From NCBI RefSeq assembly GCF_013466605.1, contig NZ_CP059162.1:2728001-2792000 (forward strand): 64,000 nucleotides of DNA. Direction: 5' to 3'. Position 1 is the stretch's first letter; each line of letters starts with the position of its first letter. The DNA is from Pseudomonas chlororaphis subsp. aurantiaca (GTDB taxonomy: Bacteria > Pseudomonadota > Gammaproteobacteria > Pseudomonadales > Pseudomonadaceae). Of the stretch, positions 28,057-36,858 are shown piece by piece. The position numbers and the translations under genes are program-made. Below the pieces are notes generated by a model. It had not been told where the DNA came from, did no database searches, and saw only the letters and a list, made by a program, of their open reading frames with translations.

Positions 28057-29124
28057 TCAGAGGCTGGATTTGTGGATGACCTGCAGGCTCATCTGCTCCA
28101 GCAGCTTGTTCATGTGGATGAACTGCGCGAAGCGTTTGTCCTGGGTCTGGCCATGGAAGAAGCGGTAGTAGATCTGCTGCACGATGCCGGCCAGGCGGAA
28201 CAGGCCGTAGGTGTAGTAGAAGTCGAAATTGCCGATCTGGATGCCGGCGCGTTCGGCGTAGTAGTCGACGAACTGCTGGCGGGTCAGCATGCCCGGGGCG
28301 TTGCTCGGCTGGCGGCGCATCAGTTGTACCGGCGCCGGGTCGCTGGCTTCGATCCAGTAGGCCAGGGTGTTGCCCAGGTCCATCAGCGGGTCGCCCAGGG
28401 TGGTCAGTTCCCAGTCCAGCACGCCGATGATCTGCATCGGGTTGGCCGGGTCGAGGATCACGTTGTCGAAGCGGTAGTCGTTGTGCACGATGCTGGAGGT
28501 CGGGTGATCGGCCGGCATCTTGTCGTTGAGCCAGGCCTTGACCGCTTCCCACTTGGGCGCGTCGGGGGTCAGGGCTTTCTCGTAGCGGTCGCTCCAGCCC
28601 TTGATCTGGCGTTGCACATAACCTTCGGGCTTGCCCAGGTCGCTCAGGCCGCAGGCTTTGTAGTCGACGCGGTGCAGCTCGACGAACTTGTCGATGAAGC
28701 TCTTGCACAGGGCTTCGGTCCTGGCCGCGTCGAAACCCAGCTCCGGCGGCAGGTCGGAGCGCAGGATGATGCCCTTGACCCGCTCCATCACATAGAACTC
28801 GGCGCCGATCACCGATTCGTCGGTGCAGTGCACATAGGCTTTCGGGCAATACGGAAAGCCGTCCTTGAGCTGGTTGAGGATGCGGTACTCGCGGCCCATG
28901 TCGTGGGCCGACTTGGCCTTGTGGCCAAAGGGCGGGCGGCGCAGGACGAATTCCTGTTCCGGGTATTCCAGCAGGTAGGTCAGGTTCGAAGCGCCGCCCG
29001 GAAACTGGCTGATCTGCGGGGTGCCGGTCAGGCCCGGAATATGTGCCTTGAGGTACGGATCGATCAGGCTGGCATCGAGTTCCTCGCCGGAGCGAGTACG
29101 GGTGGACTGGTCAGTAAGCGCCAT
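28057..29124 (-). CDS. Phosphotransferase, APH/ACAD10-like kinase fold
   Basis: 355-residue protein of the APH (aminoglycoside/choline phosphotransferase) superfamily, in the branch related to the N-terminal domain of ACAD10/11, which phosphorylates 4-hydroxyacyl-CoA. Motifs: FPGGASNLTYLL (residues about 42-53, nucleotide loop), FVLRRPP (Lys-equivalent strand), HNDYRFDNVIL (about 224, HxDxxxxN catalytic loop) and IGVLDWELTTLGDPLMDLG (about 243, metal-binding D). First gene of an operon with the SDR gene; together they could act on hydroxy-fatty acyl-CoAs. This role is inference. Confidence 0.85.
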   Translation of the reverse strand: MALTDQSTRTRSGEELDASLIDPYLKAHIPGLTGTPQISQFPGGASNLTYLLEYPEQEFVLRRPPFGHKAKSAHDMGREYRILNQLKDGFPYCPKAYVHCTDESVIGAEFYVMERVKGIILRSDLPPELGFDAARTEALCKSFIDKFVELHRVDYKACGLSDLGKPEGYVQRQIKGWSDRYEKALTPDAPKWEAVKAWLNDKMPADHPTSSIVHNDYRFDNVILDPANPMQIIGVLDWELTTLGDPLMDLGNTLAYWIEASDPAPVQLMRRQPSNAPGMLTRQQFVDYYAERAGIQIGNFDFYYTYGLFRLAGIVQQIYYRFFHGQTQDKRFAQFIHMNKLLEQMSLQVIHKSSL

Positions 29125-29379
29125 GCTTATCCCTTCTGCTTATTCTGGAGGCCAGAGATTATTGACTAATCTAATGCGCCCACCTGAGCGCCACAATCGC
29201 CGAAGGGCTTTATAGGTGAGCGTGTTGCCGGACAATCATTGCTTTTGATACAAGCGTTTGAATGTGCCCGGCTTCACTCTAGTCCAGATCGCGGGGCCTG
29301 AATGAGCATTCCGACCGGGCTCGCGCATCGGCAGCCGGTTTCTACGCAGCGTGGCGGGCGCCTTCGTACCGCGCCTGGT

Positions 29380-30330
29380 TCAGTTCGGCGCAGGCAGGGC
29401 GATAGGCGTCAACAGCGGCTGGCCGCTGAAATGGGCGACGAGGTTCTTGCCCACCAGATCCACCGTGGCCTGGGTCGCTTCCGGCGACAGCCCGGCGACG
29501 TGCGGCGTCAGCACCACATTGTTCAGGGTCTTCAAGGCATCCGGCACCCGCGGCTCGTCGTCGAACACGTCCAGGGCCGCGCCGGCGATGCTGCGTTGCT
29601 CCAGGGCTTGCAGCAGGTCGGCGGTATTCACCACGCTGGCGCGGGCGATGTTCACCAGGAACCCCTCCGGGCCCAGGGCCTGGAGCACGGCTTTGTCGAT
29701 CAGCTGGCGAGTGCCCAGGCCGCCGGGCGTGGCGACTATCAGGAAGTCCGAATGCCGTGCCAGCTCGCTCGGGGTCGAACAGAAGCTATAGGGCACGTCG
29801 CTGCGGATCTGCCGGTTGTGGTAGCTGACGCTCATGTCGAAGCCATTGGCGCAGCGTTTGGCGATGGCCAGGCCGACGGCGCCAAGGCCGAGGACACCCA
29901 GGCGCTTGCCGGCCAGGGAAGGGCGCATGACTTTCGGCCATTCGCCACGCCGCACGGCGGCATCGACGCGGGGAATGTCACGGACCAGGGACAGCAACAG
30001 GGCCATGGCGTGGTCGGCCACCGACGAGGCGTTGACCCCGGCGCCGTTCGTTACTGCGACCCCGCGGTTGCTCGCCGCTTGCAGGTCGACCTGCTCGTAG
30101 CCGGCGCCGATCACACAGATGATTTCCAGGTGCGGCAGGGCGGCGATTTCTTCGGCGGTCAGGCCCAGCGGGCCCCGGGTGAGCACCGCGTTGATCTGCC
30201 CGGCATGGGCCTTGATGGCGGCCGCCCGTTCGCTGGGCGTCGGCGCGAGGATCAGGTGGAAGCCCTGGTTTTCCAGGATCCACAGGTAGTCATTGATGGT
30301 TTCGACGAGGACCAGAACGGTGGCGGGCAT
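29380..30330 (-). CDS. D-isomer 2-hydroxyacid dehydrogenase (glyoxylate/hydroxypyruvate reductase type)
   Basis: 316-residue NAD(P)-dependent 2-hydroxyacid dehydrogenase. The Rossmann motif GLGAVGLAIA lies near residue 147, and the catalytic trio is visible: Arg (NIARASVVNT, near 226), Glu (FDDEPRVP, near 255) and His (LTPHVAGLS, near 274). Start at MPATVLVLVE, with AGGAGACAC upstream; a longer frame has no support. The likely role is reduction of glyoxylate, hydroxypyruvate or 2-ketogluconate. The 255 bp between it and the phosphotransferase gene hold no gene. Monocistronic. Confidence 0.88.
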   Translation of the reverse strand: MPATVLVLVETINDYLWILENQGFHLILAPTPSERAAAIKAHAGQINAVLTRGPLGLTAEEIAALPHLEIICVIGAGYEQVDLQAASNRGVAVTNGAGVNASSVADHAMALLLSLVRDIPRVDAAVRRGEWPKVMRPSLAGKRLGVLGLGAVGLAIAKRCANGFDMSVSYHNRQIRSDVPYSFCSTPSELARHSDFLIVATPGGLGTRQLIDKAVLQALGPEGFLVNIARASVVNTADLLQALEQRSIAGAALDVFDDEPRVPDALKTLNNVVLTPHVAGLSPEATQATVDLVGKNLVAHFSGQPLLTPIALPAPN

Positions 30331-30470
30331 GCGTGTCTCCTGAAGGACTGAAGAGGGAGGGACGGCGTACGGCACATCGACGACAACCGGCGTACAGCTC
30401 ATGGAACTGCTGTACCGTGATAAACCACTCAAGCGCTCAAGATTGCGGATTGCAGGGCACTTTGGCAAGG

Positions 30471-30557
30471 CGCTGTCGCGGGTTTTCCCCGCGACAGCGG
30501 CCTGGAAAGCGTCGCCGTCCGCGAGGGCCTGATCGCCGGCAAGCCGGCTCCTGCAGA
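30471..30557. repeat. Perfect hairpin and REP-like unit
   Basis: CGCTGTCGCGGG-TTTTC-CCCGCGACAGCG (30471-30499) is a perfect 12-bp stem. A second, REP-like unit follows (ATCGCCGGCAAGCCGGCTCCTGCAG, about 30532-30557). They lie between the stop of the cysteine hydrolase gene and the start of the dehydrogenase gene, both on the minus strand. Confidence 0.75.
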
Positions 30558-30565
30558 GAGGGCAT

Positions 30566-31105
30566 TCAGAAGCGGATATCGGCGGTTTTCACTCGCCGGA
30601 CAAAGGCGCCATCCAGGGTCGCGTTGTGGTGCTCGATGATCGCCCGGGCCGGCAGCGCCGGGGTGTCCATGCAGGTATGGGCATCCTCCACCAGCACGGC
30701 GGCGAACCCCAGGTCCAGGGCGGCGCGGCAGGTGGCGTCGATGCAGTACTGGGTCTTCATGCCGACGATCACCAGTTCATCGATCTGCTCGGCCCGCAGC
30801 TGTTCGGCCAGCCCGGTGCCGACAAAACAATTGGGGCGGGTTTTGTCCAGCCGCTGGTCGCTGGCCTCGAGCTGCAATTGCGGCAGCAGTTGCCACGGCG
30901 CGCTGCCGGCGGCGATGGGCGAACCTTGCGGGCCGGTATGGCGCACGGCGATCACCGGCGTGCCGGCCTGCCGGGCGCGGTGGATCAGTTGGTTGATGTT
31001 GTCGAGCACGCGCTGCCCCTCGAAGGGCTGCTCTGGTCCGTGAAACAGGCCGACCTGCATGTCGACGATCAGCAGGGCGGGGCGCTGGGCCTGGGGTGAC
31101 GGCAT
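30566..31105 (-). CDS. Cysteine hydrolase of the isochorismatase family
   Basis: 179-residue isochorismatase-like hydrolase (nicotinamidase fold). It has the catalytic Asp (LLIVDMQVG, residues 10-18), a Lys (RLDKTRPNCFVGTGL, about 86) and the nucleophile Cys in GMKTQYCIDATCR (about 117). Substrate unknown. Start at MPSPQAQRP, preceded by AAGGAGAAAC. The open frame runs far upstream, but that part contains a leader with a terminator and a small threonine-rich frame (see separate entries), which suggests conditional expression. Confidence 0.85.
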   Translation of the reverse strand: MPSPQAQRPALLIVDMQVGLFHGPEQPFEGQRVLDNINQLIHRARQAGTPVIAVRHTGPQGSPIAAGSAPWQLLPQLQLEASDQRLDKTRPNCFVGTGLAEQLRAEQIDELVIVGMKTQYCIDATCRAALDLGFAAVLVEDAHTCMDTPALPARAIIEHHNATLDGAFVRRVKTADIRF

Positions 31106-31143
31106 GGTGTTTCTCCTTGTGAGCCAGCTGGACGGAGAAACAA

Positions 31144-31172
31144 AAGGCCCCGTCCATTGCTGGCGGGGCCTT
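31144..31172 (-). terminator. Leader terminator directly upstream of the cysteine hydrolase gene
   Basis: On the minus strand, AAGGCCCCG pairs with CGGGGCCTT over an 11-nt loop and is followed by TTTTGTTT. It is a canonical intrinsic terminator, placed only about 38 bp upstream of the hydrolase start codon and after a short threonine-rich frame. This layout is that of an attenuator. Confidence 0.85.
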
Positions 31173-31191
31173 GGGTTCGACTGCGCTGTTG

Positions 31192-31272
31192 TCAGCTCAT
31201 GCAGCGACCACACGACCCGCCGGAAGCGGTCGTGGTGGTAGTGCGGGTGAGGTGGCGCGGGAAAGGATTCAT
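31192..31272 (-). CDS. Putative threonine-rich leader peptide
   Basis: A 26-codon frame with product MNPFPRHLTRTTTTTASGGS... ending CGRCMS. Six of seven consecutive codons (residues 9-15) are Thr apart from one Arg, and the stop lies 20 bp before a strong terminator hairpin. An RNA hairpin (ACCACGACC with GGTCGTGTGGT) overlaps the Thr codons, as expected for a pausing structure in an attenuator. No Shine-Dalgarno is seen, and the best promoter would start transcription within a few bases of the ATG, so it may be leaderless. A further in-frame ATG lies 12 bp upstream. Functional status is inference. Confidence 0.5.
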   Translation of the reverse strand: MNPFPRHLTRTTTTTASGGSCGRCMS

Positions 31273-31279
31273 GGCGCCG

Positions 31280-31309
31280 ATCATGGGGCCAGGGTTTGCG
31301 CACTGTCAA
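31280..31309 (-). promoter_or_regulatory. Sigma-70-type promoter for the leader/cysteine hydrolase gene
   Basis: On the minus strand, a perfect -35 TTGACA (31309-31304) and a -10-like CATGAT (31285-31280) are 18 bp apart. Transcription would begin near 31273, almost at the leader ATG. The -10 match is poor. Confidence 0.45.
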
Positions 31310-31603
31310 TCCGAGGGGGATGCTGGTTTGAGTGTCCGGGCCTTGGCGGTTTCCAGCCGTCGGGCGAAGGCGCCGAAGGATTGTTGCCGCTTTTTGCAGC
31401 GCTGGATCAGCGAGCCGGGTGGGTAATCGATGGGGCCTGTGAACTACGCTGAGCTTGCTTGAGTGTCTTGAGCGGGTGCGGGTCAGTGCTCCTGACCAGC
31501 AGGTCGCTTTCAGGACACGATGGGTCGCCTGGGTGCAATCGCCGGGCTATGGTGATGGGCAAGCTTCCAGGATGCCCCGGACCCGGTGCGCCAAGACACT
31601 TGG

Positions 31604-31676
31604 CCGGAGAGCAAGAATGGTGACCGAGGATCCACGCCTCCGTGACGTGGTCGGGCGCTGCAGCCGAAGACTCCGG
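31604..31676 (+). promoter_or_regulatory. Structured 5' leader of the formate dehydrogenase operon, molybdenum-cofactor riboswitch candidate
   Basis: CCGGAG at 31604-31609 pairs with CTCCGG at 31671-31676. Inside, CCACG (31632-31636) pairs with CGTGG (31646-31650) around CCTCCGTGA, and a GACC/GGTC pair competes with that stem. The element ends 50 bp before the fdsG start. It sits before an operon whose enzyme needs molybdenum cofactor, and the loop sequence CACGCCTCCG recalls the conserved part of Moco riboswitch elements as I remember them. A covariance-model search is the proper test. Confidence 0.4.
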
Positions 31677-31725
31677 ACGGGCTGCCGCTATGCGGCGGTG
31701 GCGTTCGAGATGCCGAGGTACGTTT

Positions 31726-32208
31726 ATGTCTGATGACACGCTTCACCTGCCTCTGATTCACAGCGTGTTGGAGCGCGAAAAGGACACCCCCGGTGCCTTG
31801 CTGCCGATTCTCCACGCCATTCAGGACGGTTGTGGGTACATCCCCGACGCCGCCATCCCCGAGATCGCCCATGCCCTCAACCTCAGCCTGGCTGAAGTGC
31901 ACGGCGTGATCAGCTTCTACCACGATTTCCGTACCACGCCGCCCGCGCGCCATACCCTGCGCCTGTGCCGGGCCGAGTCCTGCCAGAGCCGGGGCGCCGA
32001 ACACCTGGCTGCGCAACTGCGCGAACAACTGTTGCTGGACGACCATGGCACCACGGCCGACGGCAGTATCAACCTGCGACCGGTCTATTGCCTGGGGGCC
32101 TGCGCCTGTTCGCCGGCCCTGGAACTGGACGGCGAGCTGCACGCCCGGATCACCCCCGAGCGCCTGCGCCAGCTGGTCAGTGGCTGCCTGGAGGATGGCG
32201 CATGCTGA
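31726..32208 (+). CDS. fdsG: Formate dehydrogenase gamma subunit (NuoE-like)
   Basis: 160-residue NuoE-type electron-transfer subunit of the soluble, NAD-linked formate dehydrogenase. It carries the [2Fe-2S] ligands in the usual C-x4-C ... C-x3-C arrangement: CRAESC near residue 83 and CLGACAC near 124. It passes electrons between the FMN site of FdsB and the molybdenum subunit. Start at ATG 31726, with CGAGGT upstream; the 28 residues before it in the same frame lie in the leader region. Its last codons overlap the FdsB start. Confidence 0.92.
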   Translation: MSDDTLHLPLIHSVLEREKDTPGALLPILHAIQDGCGYIPDAAIPEIAHALNLSLAEVHGVISFYHDFRTTPPARHTLRLCRAESCQSRGAEHLAAQLREQLLLDDHGTTADGSINLRPVYCLGACACSPALELDGELHARITPERLRQLVSGCLEDGAC

Positions 32209-33761
32209 AGCTCTATATCCCCCGCGATTCGGTGGCCCGTGCCGTGGGCGCGGACAAGGTGGCCGTTGCGCTGGTGCGTGAGGCCGAACGTCGACAACTG
32301 CCGTTGGAGCTGTGCCGCACCAGCTCCCGTGGCCTCTATTGGTTGGAGCCGCTGCTGGAAGTGGACAGCGCCGACGGCCGCCTGGGTTTCGGCCCCCTGA
32401 CCCCGGAGGACGTGCCGAGCCTGCTCGACGCCCTGGCGGCAGACCCAAACAGCCACCCATTGGCCCTGGGGCCGGTGGAAGAGATCCCCTATCTGAAGAG
32501 CCAGCAGCGCCTGCTGTTCGCTCGGGCCGGCATCACCCAGCCGCTGTCCCTGGACGATTACCGCGCCCAGGGCGGTTTCCGGGGCCTGGCCCGGGCCATC
32601 CAGATGGAGGGCGCGCAGGTGGTGGCCAGCGTGCTCGACTCCGGCCTGCGCGGCCGGGGTGGCGCGGCCTTTCCGGCGGGTATCAAGTGGCGCACCGTGC
32701 GCGAAGCCGCGGGTGCCCAGAAGTACGTGGTCTGCAACGCCGATGAAGGCGACTCCGGCACCTTCGCCGACCGCATGCTGATGGAGGGCGACCCCTTCCT
32801 GCTGATCGAAGGCATGATCATCGCCGGCCTCGCCGTGGGCGCCAGCAAGGGCTATATCTACGTGCGCTCGGAATACCCGGACGCCATCGGCACCCTGAAC
32901 GAGGCCCTGCGCATCGCCCGCGAGGCCGGTTACCTGGGGGCGAACGTGGGCGGTAGCGGCCGCCCCTTCGAGCTGGACGTGCGGGTGGGGGCCGGCGCCT
33001 ACATCTGCGGTGAGGAGACGGCGCTGCTGGAGTCCCTCGAGGGCAAGCGCGGCACGGTTCGCGCCAAGCCGCCGCTGCCGGCCCTGCAGGGCCTGTTCGG
33101 CTTGCCGACGCTGGTGCACAACGTGCTGACCCTGGCCTCGGTACCGATCATCCTGGAGAAGGGCGCGCAGTTCTATCGCGACTTCGGCATGGGACGTTCC
33201 CTGGGCACCATGCCGTTCCAGCTGGCCGGCAACGTCCGCCAGGCGGGCCTGGTCGAACGTGCCTTCGGCCTGAGCCTGCGCGAACTGGTGGAAGGTTATG
33301 GCGGCGGTACCGCCAGCGGTCGACCATTGAAGGCGGCGCAAGTGGGTGGGCCGCTGGGAGCCTGGGTGCCCCCCGCGCAATTCGATACGCCGCTGGATTA
33401 CGAGGCGTTCGCCGCCATGGGCGCGATGCTCGGCCACGGTGGCGTGGTGGTCGCCGACGACAGCCTGGACATGGCCCAGATGGCCCGTTTCGCCTTGCAG
33501 TTCTGCGCCGAGGAATCCTGCGGCAAGTGCACGCCGTGCCGGATCGGTTCGACCCGCGGGGTGGAGGTGGTGGACCGCTTGATCGCCAGCACCGACGCCG
33601 CAGCCCGTGAGGAACAGGCGCTGCTGCTGCAAGACCTCTGCGACACCCTGCAATACGGCTCGCTCTGTGCCTTGGGCGGGATGACTTCCTACCCCGTCGC
33701 CAGCGCCCTCAAGCACTTTCCCGCCGACTTCGGTCTGGCGACCACGGAGGCCGACCAATGA
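32202..33761 (+). CDS. fdsB: Formate dehydrogenase beta subunit (NuoF-like diaphorase)
   Basis: 519-residue NAD-binding, FMN-containing diaphorase. An N-terminal NuoE-like thioredoxin-fold part (about 1-100) precedes the NuoF region: GLRGRGGAAFPAGIKW (FMN loop, about residue 149), VVCNADEGDSGTFADR (about 177), GAYICGEETALLESLEG (NAD site, about 265), and [4Fe-4S] ligands ESCGKCTPCRIG with a downstream SLCALGG cysteine (about 438-487). It reduces NAD+ with electrons from formate. Its ATG overlaps the FdsG stop and its own stop overlaps FdsA, so the genes are coupled. Confidence 0.93.
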   Translation: MLKLYIPRDSVARAVGADKVAVALVREAERRQLPLELCRTSSRGLYWLEPLLEVDSADGRLGFGPLTPEDVPSLLDALAADPNSHPLALGPVEEIPYLKSQQRLLFARAGITQPLSLDDYRAQGGFRGLARAIQMEGAQVVASVLDSGLRGRGGAAFPAGIKWRTVREAAGAQKYVVCNADEGDSGTFADRMLMEGDPFLLIEGMIIAGLAVGASKGYIYVRSEYPDAIGTLNEALRIAREAGYLGANVGGSGRPFELDVRVGAGAYICGEETALLESLEGKRGTVRAKPPLPALQGLFGLPTLVHNVLTLASVPIILEKGAQFYRDFGMGRSLGTMPFQLAGNVRQAGLVERAFGLSLRELVEGYGGGTASGRPLKAAQVGGPLGAWVPPAQFDTPLDYEAFAAMGAMLGHGGVVVADDSLDMAQMARFALQFCAEESCGKCTPCRIGSTRGVEVVDRLIASTDAAAREEQALLLQDLCDTLQYGSLCALGGMTSYPVASALKHFPADFGLATTEADQ

Positions 33762-36634
33762 TCAATATCTTCGACCCTACCAGTGATATCGACCTCGGCA
33801 CCCCGGCCCGCGAAAGCGCGGTGCAGGTCAGCCTGACCATCGACGGCCGCGAAATCAGCGTGGCCTCCGGCACTTCGGTGATGCGCGCCGCGGCGTTGCT
33901 CGGCACCAGCATCCCCAAACTCTGCGCCACCGACAGCCTGGAAGCCTTCGGCTCCTGCCGCATGTGCCTGGTGGAGATCGAGGGCATGCGCGGCTATCCG
34001 GCCTCCTGCACCACGCCGGTGACCGAGGGCATGGTCGTCCACACCCAGACCTCCAGGCTCGCCAGCCTGCGGCGCAACGTGATGGAGCTGTACATCTCCG
34101 ACCACCCGCTGGACTGCCTGACCTGCTCGGCCAACGGCAACTGCGAGTTGCAGACGGTGGCGGGGCAGGTGGGCCTGCGGGAAGTGCGCTACGGCTACGA
34201 GGGCGCCAACCACCTGGACGAACGGAAGGACGTCTCCAACCCCTATTTCGACTACGACCCGAGCAAGTGCATCGTCTGCAACCGCTGCGTGCGCGCCTGC
34301 GAGGAAACCCAGGGCACCTTCGCCCTGACGATCAGCGGGCGCGGCTTCGACTCCCGAGTGGCGGCGGCCGGCGGCGACAATTTCCTCGACTCCGAGTGCG
34401 TGTCCTGCGGCGCCTGCGTACAGGCCTGCCCGACCGCCACGCTGATGGAAAAGAGCGTGGTGGAGATCGGCCAGCCCGAGCGCAGCGTCATCACCACCTG
34501 CGCCTACTGTGGCGTGGGCTGCTCCTTCCGCGCCGAAATGAAAGGCGAGCAACTGGTGAGCATGGTCCCGGACAAGAACGGCCAGGCCAACCACGGCCAC
34601 TCCTGCGTCAAGGGGCGCTTTGCCTGGGGCTACGCCACTCACCCGGACCGCATCACCAAGCCGATGATCCGCAAGCACATCAGCGATCCGTGGCAAGAGG
34701 TCAGCTGGGAAGAGGCGGTCACCTACGCGGCCAGCGAGTTGCGCCGCATCCAGCTGAAATACGGACGCGACTCCATCGGCGGCATCACCTCCAGCCGTTG
34801 CACCAACGAAGAGACGTACCTGGTGCAGAAGCTGGTGCGTACCGCCTTCGGCAACAACAACGTCGACACCTGCGCACGGGTCTGCCATTCGCCCACCGGC
34901 TACGGGCTCAAGCAGACGCTGGGCGAGTCCGCCGGCACCCAGAGTTTCGACTCGGTGATGCAGGCCGACGTCATCCTGGTGATGGGCGCCAACCCTACCG
35001 ACGCGCACCCGGTATTCGGCTCCCAGCTCAAGCGCCGCCTGCGCCAGGGCGCGCGGCTGATCGTCATCGACCCGCGGCGCATCGACCTGGTGGATTCGCC
35101 CCATGCCCGTGCCGACCTGCATTTGCAGCTGCGTCCGGGCACCAACGTGGCCATGCTCAATGCATTGGCCCATGTGATCGTCACCGAGGGCCTGGTCAAC
35201 CAGCCTTTCGTCGATCGGCGCTGCGAGGCGGCGGACTTCGCCCGCTGGCGCGATTTCGTCAGCCTGGCGGAGAATTCCCCCGAGGTCCTGGGGCCGATTT
35301 GCGGGGTACCGGCCAAACAGATCCGCGACGCCGCGCGGCTGTACGCCACCGGTGGCAACGCGGCCATCTACTACGGCCTGGGCGTCACCGAGCACAGCCA
35401 GGGCAGTACCTCGGTGATGGGCATCGCCAACCTGGCGATGGTCACCGGCAACATCGGCCGCGAGGGTGTCGGGGTCAACCCGCTGCGCGGGCAGAACAAC
35501 GTCCAGGGCTCCTGCGACATGGGCTCCTTCCCCCACGAGCTGCCTGGCTATCGGCATATTTCCAACGAGGCGGTGCGCGCCCAGTTCGAACAGGCCTGGA
35601 ACGTGACCCTGCAACCCGACCCGGGCCTGCGCATTCCCAACATGTTCGAGGCGGCCCTGGACGGCACCTTCAAGGCGCTCTACTGCCAGGGCGAGGACAT
35701 CGCCCAGAGCGACCCCAACACCCAGCACGTGACCGCCGCCCTGACGGCCATGGAGTGCGTGGTGGTGCAGGACATCTTCCTCAACGAGACGGCCAAGTTC
35801 GCCCATGTGTTCCTGCCGGGCAGCTCCTTCCTCGAGAAGGACGGCACCTTTACCAACGCCGAGCGCCGCATCTCGCGGGTGCGCAAGGTCATGGAACCGC
35901 TGGCCGGCAAGGCCGACTGGGAGGCCACCATCGCCCTGGCCGACGCCCTGGGCTACAAGATGCAGTACAGCCATCCATCGGAGATCATGGATGAGATCGC
36001 GCGCCTGACGCCGACCTTCCACCGCGTCAGCTACGCCGAGCTGGACCGTCACGGCAGCCTGCAATGGCCATGCAACGATGCCGCGCCGGACGGCACGCCG
36101 ACCATGCACATCGATGAGTTCGTGCGCGGCAAGGGCCGCTTCATGCTCACCGGCTACGTGCCCACCGAGGAGAAGGTCAACAGCCGCTACCCGTTGCTGC
36201 TGACCACCGGGCGCATCCTCAGCCAGTACAACGTCGGCGCCCAGACCCGGCGCACCGACAACGTGGCCTGGCACGAGGAGGACCGCCTGGAAATCCACCC
36301 GGCCGACGCCGAGAACCGCGGCATCGTCGATGGCGACTGGGTCGGCATCGGCAGCCGCGCCGGGCAAACGGTGCTGCGGGCCAAGGTCAGCGAGCGGGTG
36401 GCGCCGGGGGTGGTCTACACCACCTTCCACTTCCCGGAATCGGGCGCCAACGTGATCACCACCGACAACTCCGACTGGGCCACCAACTGCCCGGAATACA
36501 AGGTGACGGCGGTGGAGGTGGTGCGGGTCAACCAGCCTTCCGAATGGCAGAAACGCTATCAGGCGTTCAGCGATGAACAGGGGCGCCTGCTGCGGGAACG
36601 TCGTCACGCCGAGAAAGCCGAGGTGCGCCGATGA
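33758..36634 (+). CDS. fdsA: Formate dehydrogenase alpha subunit (molybdopterin catalytic subunit)
   Basis: 958-residue catalytic subunit. From the N-terminus: a [2Fe-2S] ferredoxin domain (FGSCRMCLVEIEG), a His/Cys [4Fe-4S] site (DHPLDCLTCSANGNCELQ), two further [4Fe-4S] motifs (CIVCNRCVRACEE, CVSCGACVQACPT) and the molybdopterin-domain [4Fe-4S] motif CAYCGVGC. The catalytic residue is Cys376 followed by His377 (ARVCHSPT), so this is the cysteine, not the selenocysteine, form. It binds bis-MGD and oxidises formate to CO2. ATG overlaps the FdsB stop. No FdhD/FdsC-type accessory gene is inside the operon here; it must be elsewhere. Confidence 0.95.
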   Translation: MINIFDPTSDIDLGTPARESAVQVSLTIDGREISVASGTSVMRAAALLGTSIPKLCATDSLEAFGSCRMCLVEIEGMRGYPASCTTPVTEGMVVHTQTSRLASLRRNVMELYISDHPLDCLTCSANGNCELQTVAGQVGLREVRYGYEGANHLDERKDVSNPYFDYDPSKCIVCNRCVRACEETQGTFALTISGRGFDSRVAAAGGDNFLDSECVSCGACVQACPTATLMEKSVVEIGQPERSVITTCAYCGVGCSFRAEMKGEQLVSMVPDKNGQANHGHSCVKGRFAWGYATHPDRITKPMIRKHISDPWQEVSWEEAVTYAASELRRIQLKYGRDSIGGITSSRCTNEETYLVQKLVRTAFGNNNVDTCARVCHSPTGYGLKQTLGESAGTQSFDSVMQADVILVMGANPTDAHPVFGSQLKRRLRQGARLIVIDPRRIDLVDSPHARADLHLQLRPGTNVAMLNALAHVIVTEGLVNQPFVDRRCEAADFARWRDFVSLAENSPEVLGPICGVPAKQIRDAARLYATGGNAAIYYGLGVTEHSQGSTSVMGIANLAMVTGNIGREGVGVNPLRGQNNVQGSCDMGSFPHELPGYRHISNEAVRAQFEQAWNVTLQPDPGLRIPNMFEAALDGTFKALYCQGEDIAQSDPNTQHVTAALTAMECVVVQDIFLNETAKFAHVFLPGSSFLEKDGTFTNAERRISRVRKVMEPLAGKADWEATIALADALGYKMQYSHPSEIMDEIARLTPTFHRVSYAELDRHGSLQWPCNDAAPDGTPTMHIDEFVRGKGRFMLTGYVPTEEKVNSRYPLLLTTGRILSQYNVGAQTRRTDNVAWHEEDRLEIHPADAENRGIVDGDWVGIGSRAGQTVLRAKVSERVAPGVVYTTFHFPESGANVITTDNSDWATNCPEYKVTAVEVVRVNQPSEWQKRYQAFSDEQGRLLRERRHAEKAEVRR

Positions 36635-36858
36635 GCAGCGAAAGCCTGATCAAGATGGCCAACCAGATTGCCCAGTTCTTCGCCAGCGAACCAGACAAGG
36701 CCCAGGCAGTGCGCAGCGTGCGCCAGCACCTGAAAAGCTTCTGGACGCCGGCCATGCGCAGAGAGTTGACCGCCTGGGAGGTGACACACCCTGGCGCGGC
36801 GCTGCACCCCCTGGTGCAGGCGGCGTTGAAGGAAGAGGAAACGCAAGGGCAGACCTAG
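36631..36858 (+). CDS. fdsD: Formate dehydrogenase delta subunit
   Basis: 75-residue FdsD-family protein, helical, with the usual opening LIKMANQIAQFFAS and WTPAMRRELTAW. It belongs to the FdsGBACD complex of soluble formate dehydrogenases, where it aids assembly or stability. ATG overlaps the FdsA stop by 4 bp, so it is the last gene of the coupled operon. A strong hairpin follows at 36912-36938. Confidence 0.9.
   Translation: MSSESLIKMANQIAQFFASEPDKAQAVRSVRQHLKSFWTPAMRRELTAWEVTHPGAALHPLVQAALKEEETQGQT

Noticed and set aside
33689..36607. 972-codon frame opposite fdsA
   Set aside because: Antisense shadow of a GC-rich gene; the true gene on the plus strand has all its metal-site motifs.
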